A stretch of 64,000 bases of DNA from an uncultured Paracoccaceae bacterium (GTDB lineage Bacteria; Pseudomonadota; Alphaproteobacteria; Rhodobacterales; Rhodobacteraceae), in NCBI GenBank assembly GCA_945952025.1, contig CAMFGW010000005.1, positions 1 through 64,000 of the forward strand, given 5' to 3'. The notes under the pieces are model-generated. The model saw nothing but the letters and a program-made list of their open reading frames with translations. It was not told where the DNA came from and did no database searches. Made by a program: the position numbers and the translations under genes. Shown one piece after another: positions 59,308 through 64,000 of the stretch (position 1 is its first letter; every line of letters starts with the position of its first letter).

Positions 59308-60375
59308 TCACTTCAGCGCGTCAAGGACGCTCTGCGGCGGATCGGCGTGGAGCGAGGCGCGCCAGCCGTCAACAAGGTTGTCCTTCGAGACGATACCCGC
59401 GCCGACCACCAGCAGCGGGTCGACCTTCTGGTCCAGAAGCGACAGGGCGGCCGCCCGCGCCGCAGCGGTGCCGATCCCGTAGGCGTCATCGGCGATGAGA
59501 GCCGACACCGAGCCGCCCTTGGCCATGTCGAGTGCGGCAGGCTCGTTCAGGTCGATCGAGACGATGCGCACGTCCTGCCGGCCCATCTGGCGCAGGACGC
59601 TCAGGACGCCAAGCGCGGGTTCGGTCCAGGGGACGTAGATGCCGTTGATCTCTGGATTCTGGGTCAGCATGGCATTGGCGATGTCCTCGATCCGGGCCGG
59701 GTCGGCCATGCCGGCCTTGGCCACGACCTCGATCCCCGGGAAGCGGGTCTTGAGGTTCCAGAGGAAGGCCTGATCGCGCTGGTTGGTGACGGGGAAGTTC
59801 GCATCGTGGAAGATGTAGCCGACCTTGCCCTTTTCGTGGAGCGCCGCCGCCATCGCCTCGGCCGTCCGTGCACCGATGATGGCGCGGTCAGAGGTGACGG
59901 TGGCCACATAGTCCTTGCCGACCGTCATCCCCTCTGCCGGGTTGTCGATGAAGACGAGCTTGGTGCCCGCCGCGCTCACCTTGCCATAGGTCGCGACACC
60001 GGCCGCCGAGTCGACGGGAAGGGTGATGAGGACCGAGGGCTTCAGGGCCAGGATCGTCTCGACGTCCGCGGTCTGGCGCGCGGCATCGAAGCTCGCGTTC
60101 GTCTCGGCGACGACCTTGATCCCGAGCCGGTCGAACTCGTCCCGCGCACCGCGCGAGACGGCCGAGGACCAGTCGTAAAGCTCGTGCCAGGAAAAGGCTG
60201 CGGTATAGCCGCCGGCCTTCAGCTTGGCGATGTCGGCGTCGCTGAGGACCAGCTTGTCTGCCGGTGCCGCGGGTTCGCCGTTCGGGCCGGTCGTGACCGG
60301 GGCTGCGTCCTGCGCGAGTGCCGCTGTCCCGAGGGACAGCGACAGCAGGAGCGCAGAGAGAAGGGGCCGTGTCAT
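59308..60375 (-). CDS. Sugar ABC substrate-binding protein, second of a tandem pair
   Basis: A 355-residue type I periplasmic-binding protein (Peripla_BP_4). The signal peptide is TRPLLSALLLSLSLGTAALA. Ribose-type landmarks are NASFDAARQTADVETILALKP and GYIFHDANFPVTNQRDQAFL. It is clearly paralogous to the neighbour at 60400-61461, sharing SFDxAxQ, NQRDxAF, LDLxEPxALDM and the C-terminal PQSVLDALK. Two binding proteins feeding one permease could widen ligand range or affinity. It starts 24 bases after its paralogue. Confidence 0.92.
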   Translation of the reverse strand: MTRPLLSALLLSLSLGTAALAQDAAPVTTGPNGEPAAPADKLVLSDADIAKLKAGGYTAAFSWHELYDWSSAVSRGARDEFDRLGIKVVAETNASFDAARQTADVETILALKPSVLITLPVDSAAGVATYGKVSAAGTKLVFIDNPAEGMTVGKDYVATVTSDRAIIGARTAEAMAAALHEKGKVGYIFHDANFPVTNQRDQAFLWNLKTRFPGIEVVAKAGMADPARIEDIANAMLTQNPEINGIYVPWTEPALGVLSVLRQMGRQDVRIVSIDLNEPAALDMAKGGSVSALIADDAYGIGTAAARAAALSLLDQKVDPLLVVGAGIVSKDNLVDGWRASLHADPPQSVLDALK

Positions 60376-60399
60376 GGGGGATCTCCTTTCCCGGGCGGG

Positions 60400-61461
60400 T
60401 TACTTCAGCGCGTCAAGGACCGACTGCGGCGCGTCCTTGTGGAGCGACTTCTGCCAGCCCTCAGCCAGGTTCTCCTTGGTCACAGTCAGGGCCGGGGCGA
60501 CGATGAAGGGCGGGTTGTCGACGCCAAGAACCGCACGCGCGCCGACATCGGCCATGGCGCGGCCAAGCTCGTAGGCCTCGTCCGCGACGATGCCGGCCAC
60601 GTTGCCGCCCTTGACCATGTCAAGCGCGATCGGCTCGGACAGGTCCAGCGTCACGATCTTGGTGGTCTTGTTGCCGCTGGCGCGCAGGGCGGCCAGAACG
60701 CCTTCGGCCGGGCCGGCCCAGGTCACGTAGATGCCGCCCAGGTCGGGGTTCTGCAGAAGCATGGCGTTGGCGATCTCTTCGGCGCGGGCCGGGTCGGTGA
60801 TGCCGGCCTTGGCCACGATCTGCATGTCGGGGTACTTCGTCTCGATCGTGGTCTTGAAGGCGTTGTCGCGCTGGTTCGTCACGTAATACTGGGCGTCGTG
60901 GTAGATCCAGCCGACCTTGCCCTTGCCGCCCATGGCCTTGGCCAGCGTGTCCGCCGCCTGCGCGCCCATCTGGAAGAGGTCGTCGGTCACGATGGCCGCA
61001 TAATCGGCGGGCTGCTTGTAGTCCTTGGGAAGGTTCGACAGGAAGACAAGTTTCACGCCCTGGGCGCTCGCCTTCTTGAAGGCCGCCGCCGAGGCGACGG
61101 GGTCAAGGGGCAGCGAAAGGATGATGTCGGGCTTCAGCGCCAGCGTCGTTTCGATGTCGGACAGTTGCTTGGCGCTGTCGAAGCTGGCCGAGGTGGTGGC
61201 CACGACCTCGATCCCGAGGCGCTTGAATTCGTCATCCGCGCCCGCCGTCACCGCATTCACGAAGTCCGACTGGTCGTGCCAGAGAAGGGCGGCCTTCAGA
61301 CCCTTGTCCTTCAGCGTGGCGGCCTGCGCATCGTCCAGGGTGATCTGCGCCGTGGGTGTCGCCGCCTCGCCCGACGGGCCGACGGTCTCGGCCCCCGCCG
61401 GCAGGGCGAGAAGCGCAAGGACGGAAAGCGAGGCGAGTGTGCGTTTCGTAAAGAAGGTCAT
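60400..61461 (-). CDS. Sugar ABC substrate-binding protein, first of a tandem pair
   Basis: A 353-residue type I binding protein with signal peptide FTKRTLASLSVLALLALPAGA. Landmarks are TTSASFDSAKQLSDIETTLALKP, GWIYHDAQYYVTNQRDNAF and YVTWAGPAEGVLAAL. It is the paralogue of the 59308-60375 product and presumably arose by tandem duplication. The ATG at 61461 matches the signal peptide; an upstream ATG at 61509 adds 16 non-signal residues. It is 26 bases downstream of the M20 deacylase. Confidence 0.92.
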   Translation of the reverse strand: MTFFTKRTLASLSVLALLALPAGAETVGPSGEAATPTAQITLDDAQAATLKDKGLKAALLWHDQSDFVNAVTAGADDEFKRLGIEVVATTSASFDSAKQLSDIETTLALKPDIILSLPLDPVASAAAFKKASAQGVKLVFLSNLPKDYKQPADYAAIVTDDLFQMGAQAADTLAKAMGGKGKVGWIYHDAQYYVTNQRDNAFKTTIETKYPDMQIVAKAGITDPARAEEIANAMLLQNPDLGGIYVTWAGPAEGVLAALRASGNKTTKIVTLDLSEPIALDMVKGGNVAGIVADEAYELGRAMADVGARAVLGVDNPPFIVAPALTVTKENLAEGWQKSLHKDAPQSVLDALK

Positions 61462-61487
61462 GGTCTTTCTCCCTGATTTTGGCCCGG

Positions 61488-62759
61488 TCAGCCGGGCAGA
61501 GTTCCGCAAATGGTGGCGATGAAGGCGGCGAAGGCGAGGATGGCGTCGTGGTAGTCGGCAAGCGGCACGCGCTCGTGGTTCGTGTGGCAGATCGAGATGT
61601 CGCCCGGCGCCGCATAGACGGCGGGGATGCCGAGCCGTTCGATGAGGAAGGGCATTTCCGACCAGAAGGGCGCGCCCTCGATCCCGCCGCGGTCGGGGCG
61701 GACGACCTTGAGGGCGGCCGAAAGGGTCGTGACCAGCGCATGGTCCGCCGCGATGCCGCTGGCCGAGCCGCCGCGCGGATGGTCGCGGCCGGCGGGGAAG
61801 GCGATGGCGACCTCGATCCCTTCGGGCGTCGCGGCGTGGATGGCGGTCTCAAGGCGGGAGGTCGCCGCCTCAAGGCTCTGGCCGGGCAGGAGCTTGCCGA
61901 TGAGCGAGAAGCGGCATTCGCCCGGGACGGCGATCAGGCCGCCGGCCTCAATCCCGGTCACCAGAAGGTTCGCGCGGCCCAGAAGGGGATGTTCGGCTTC
62001 GGCGGCAAGGCGGCCGGACAGGTCCCAGATCGCCTGAAGGACAGCGTGCGCCGCCTTCAGCGCGTCGCGGCCAAGGTCGGGGCGGCCGAAATAGGCGGAT
62101 TGGCCGGTCAGGGTCACATCGGCGATGAAGAAGCCGATCTGCACGGGCAGGACCTGAAGGCGCGTGGGCTCGACATAGACGGCCAGGTCGGGGCGCGGCA
62201 GGTCGCCCTTGCGGACGGCATCGGACCAGGCCCGCGCCCCGGCGCTGACGCCCGACCCCGGCTCGCCGCTTTCCTCGTCGCCGACGAAGGCGAAGGAGAC
62301 GCTGCCCGCGAGCCGGATCCCGGCCCGGTCCAGCAGGTCGAGTGCCGCCAGCGCCGTGCATATCCCGGCCTTGAGGTCGGCAGCGCCCCGGCCCCAAAGC
62401 TCTCCGTCGATGACGGCCGCGCCGAACGGGTCGGCCTGCGGCCTTCCTGCCCAATGCGCGGCCCAGTCCTGCGGATGGACGACGTCGGTATGGCCGATGA
62501 AGAGAAGGTCTGGCCCCTGCCCCGCTGCCCCCCGCCCTGCCCCGGCACGGCGCCCGGTGATGTTCGCCCGGCCCGGCAGGAAGTCCGTGACTTCGGGCGA
62601 AAGGCGCAGGCGCTCCATCTCCGGCCGCAGCATCGCCACCATCCGCGCCTCGTCGCCCGTGACCGAGGCCGCCCGCACCGCGCGGGCCAAGAGGTCGGTC
62701 GCGGCCTGCCGGTCGAGGTGCGGGCGCAGTCGGGCGATGAGTTGCGTCAGGTCGGTCAT
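61488..62759 (-). CDS. M20-family metallopeptidase/deacylase (ArgE/DapE-like)
   Basis: A 423-residue M20 enzyme with two-zinc-site residues visible: GHTDVVHPQ (His, Asp), GRGAADLKAGI (Asp), GDEESGEPGSG (Glu-Glu) and YVEPTR (Glu), plus the C-terminal CHTNHERV (His). Family members remove N-acyl groups from amino acids such as acetylornithine or hydrolyse short peptides. In a sugar-import operon the substrate may be an N-acyl or aminoacyl amino sugar. That is inference. Its ATG overlaps the ROK regulator stop by four bases. Confidence 0.9.
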   Translation of the reverse strand: MTDLTQLIARLRPHLDRQAATDLLARAVRAASVTGDEARMVAMLRPEMERLRLSPEVTDFLPGRANITGRRAGAGRGAAGQGPDLLFIGHTDVVHPQDWAAHWAGRPQADPFGAAVIDGELWGRGAADLKAGICTALAALDLLDRAGIRLAGSVSFAFVGDEESGEPGSGVSAGARAWSDAVRKGDLPRPDLAVYVEPTRLQVLPVQIGFFIADVTLTGQSAYFGRPDLGRDALKAAHAVLQAIWDLSGRLAAEAEHPLLGRANLLVTGIEAGGLIAVPGECRFSLIGKLLPGQSLEAATSRLETAIHAATPEGIEVAIAFPAGRDHPRGGSASGIAADHALVTTLSAALKVVRPDRGGIEGAPFWSEMPFLIERLGIPAVYAAPGDISICHTNHERVPLADYHDAILAFAAFIATICGTLPG

Positions 62760-63991
62760 TCCGCAGCCCTCGGGACAGGGCCCGGCTTCACAAGGCGCGG
62801 CTTCGGCAGGGGCAGGCTGACGGTGGCGCCGGGGGCCGACTGGGCGAAAAGCGCTGTGTGAAGTTCGGTCAACCCGATGGCCACGGCGCCGCTGAGCGCC
62901 GCGTGATCGCCAAGGAGGCTCGGGACGACGTGGATCGGGAAGGGGAAACAGCGTTCGAGTTCAGCGCGGGTCGCGGCGATCATCTCTGGCCGCGCGCCGA
63001 TCGAGCCGCCAAGGATCACCGTCTGGGGCGCGATCACGGCGCCAAGGGTCGCGACGGCGCGCGCGAGCTGCCGGGCGACACCGTCGAGGACCGCCTTGGC
63101 CGCCGCCTCGCCCCCCGCCGCCGCCGCAAAGATCGAGGGCACGTCAAGCGTCCGGCCCGTCCCCGCCTTGTAGGCCGAGCGGATGCCATGGGTGGCCGTC
63201 GCCCGTTCAAAGGCGCCCACGCGCAGCGATTCCGCCTCGAACGGATCGGCGCCGAAGGGCAGGTAGCCAAGCTCGCCCGCCCCGCCCGAGGCGCCGCGCA
63301 AGAGCGCGCCGTTCACGATCAACCCCGCGCCGATGCCGGTGCCGAGCGCGATGAAGGCAAGGTGGTCGATCCCCCGCCCCGCGCCGAGCCACTGTTCGCC
63401 CAGAACCGCGAGGTTGACGTCGTTTTCAAGAATGACCGGCGTTCCGGTCGCCTGAGCGACAGCCGCGCGGAAGTCGATCCGGTCGATGCCGGCGATGTTC
63501 GGCGCATAGCGCACCGCGCCCGTCGCCTGATCGGGCACGCCCGGACAGCCGACAACCGTCTGCATGACCCTGCCGCGATCAAGGGCACGCCCCGCCACGG
63601 CCTCGTCCACCATCTCGCCGATCTGGCGGGCCACGGCCTCGCCGCCTTCGGGATGGGTGGGCGCGACCACCTCGGCGACGACCGAGCCCGCAAGGTCCAC
63701 GATGGCCACGCGCAGCTTGGTGCCGCCCAGATCGACCGCCGCCATGTAGGCGCTTTCGGGCACCAGCTCGTAGGTGGTCGCCGAGCGCCCGACATGGCCC
63801 GAAGTCCGCCCCGTCTCGCAGACCCAGCCCTCGTCTTCGAAGATGCGCACCAGTTCCGAGACGGTCTGCTTCGAGAGCCCCGTCTGCTTGGCGATCGAGG
63901 CGCGCGAGATCGGCCCGCAATGGATGATCGCCTGCATCGCCATGCAGAGCGAAACCTGCCGCGAAAAGGAGTGAGGCCGGGCGGGGTCCAC
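62756..63991 (-). CDS. ROK-family transcriptional regulator with N-terminal winged HTH
   Basis: A 411-residue NagC/XylR-type repressor. The winged HTH is GPISRASIAKQTGLSKQTVSELV (27-49) with a wing. The ROK domain contains AAVDLGGTKLRVAIVDLAG (84-102), the ATPase/sugar-binding LGTGIGAGLIVNGALLRGASGGAGELGY and the segment IAPQTVILGGSIGA. The third position of the usual CxCGxxGCxE zinc motif is not obvious, so zinc binding is uncertain. The start is a GTG at 63991, with an in-frame TGA at 63995-63997 just upstream, so the gene is complete within the window. It is the first gene of the operon and probably its repressor. Confidence 0.92.
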   Translation of the reverse strand: MDPARPHSFSRQVSLCMAMQAIIHCGPISRASIAKQTGLSKQTVSELVRIFEDEGWVCETGRTSGHVGRSATTYELVPESAYMAAVDLGGTKLRVAIVDLAGSVVAEVVAPTHPEGGEAVARQIGEMVDEAVAGRALDRGRVMQTVVGCPGVPDQATGAVRYAPNIAGIDRIDFRAAVAQATGTPVILENDVNLAVLGEQWLGAGRGIDHLAFIALGTGIGAGLIVNGALLRGASGGAGELGYLPFGADPFEAESLRVGAFERATATHGIRSAYKAGTGRTLDVPSIFAAAAGGEAAAKAVLDGVARQLARAVATLGAVIAPQTVILGGSIGARPEMIAATRAELERCFPFPIHVVPSLLGDHAALSGAVAIGLTELHTALFAQSAPGATVSLPLPKPRLVKPGPVPRAAE

Positions 63992-64000
63992 GGGTCACCT

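Noticed and set aside
62756-63991. ROK sugar kinase
   Set aside because: A clear N-terminal winged helix-turn-helix precedes the ROK domain, so it is a regulator. The missing kinase step is therefore not explained by this gene.
1-64000. Prophage, toxin-antitoxin, restriction or CRISPR defence system
   Set aside because: No integrase, phage structural gene, nuclease-methylase pair, Cas gene or regularly spaced short repeat was seen anywhere in the window.

Overview
The window is about 64 kb of high-GC chromosome from an alphaproteobacterium, most likely a Rhodobacterales member (Rhodobacter/Gemmobacter/Tabrizicola-like). The basis is very high GC, dense GC-rich antisense reading frames, the core order lpoA-like / rsmI / yraN next to glnD-murJ-rhomboid-trpS, and a catabolic repertoire (sarcosine oxidase, dimethylglycine-dehydrogenase paralogues, MttB-type methyltransferase, many ABC importers) typical of that order. 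No tRNA, rRNA, CRISPR array, prophage or complete insertion sequence was found. The first ~50 bases look like the end of some mobile element. No stretch over 300 bases lacks a gene.

Layout: (1) 0-9 kb, housekeeping genes: yraN, rsmI, a lipoprotein PBP activator, glnD, murJ, a degenerate rhomboid and trpS. (2) 9-26.4 kb, an aromatic/indole-type catabolic island. An AraC regulator diverges from an SDR plus a styrene/indole monooxygenase. These converge on a six-gene minus-strand operon: isatin-hydrolase-like cyclase, PYROXD2-like oxidoreductase, MarR, secreted VOC protein, IorA, IorB. From a shared divergent promoter with a perfect palindrome, a second PYROXD2-like oxidoreductase and a dipeptide-type ABC importer run the other way. 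(3) 26.6-32.5 kb, a second dipeptide/oligopeptide ABC importer and a GAF-domain protein. (4) 32.7-38.5 kb, a BMP-type nucleobase/nucleoside importer ending in a CodA-like amidohydrolase. (5) 38.7-47.7 kb, an XRE-cupin regulator, a DMGDH-like enzyme, a His-tailed MFS exporter, a Met-rich multicopper oxidase with a small secreted partner, a BetI-like TetR and an MttB-family methyltransferase. (6) 47.9-55.1 kb, the operon soxB-soxD-soxA-soxG-dmgdh for methylated glycines. (7) 55.3-64 kb, an operon of ROK regulator, M20 deacylase, two paralogous sugar-binding proteins, permease, YhfX-like PLP protein, ATPase and NagB-II-like SIS protein.

The most striking unexplained feature is a ~190-200 bp structured repeat present in four copies (7.0, 26.4, 38.5 and 47.7 kb). 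Every copy lies between the 3' ends of two convergent genes and nowhere else in the window. It has hairpins with apparent compensatory changes and a terminal palindrome. Other notable signals are an 18/20 shared element downstream of matching TTGAC boxes at mttB and soxB, GC hairpins placed directly after the binding-protein stop codon in three separate ABC operons, and a rhomboid that has lost its catalytic residues.
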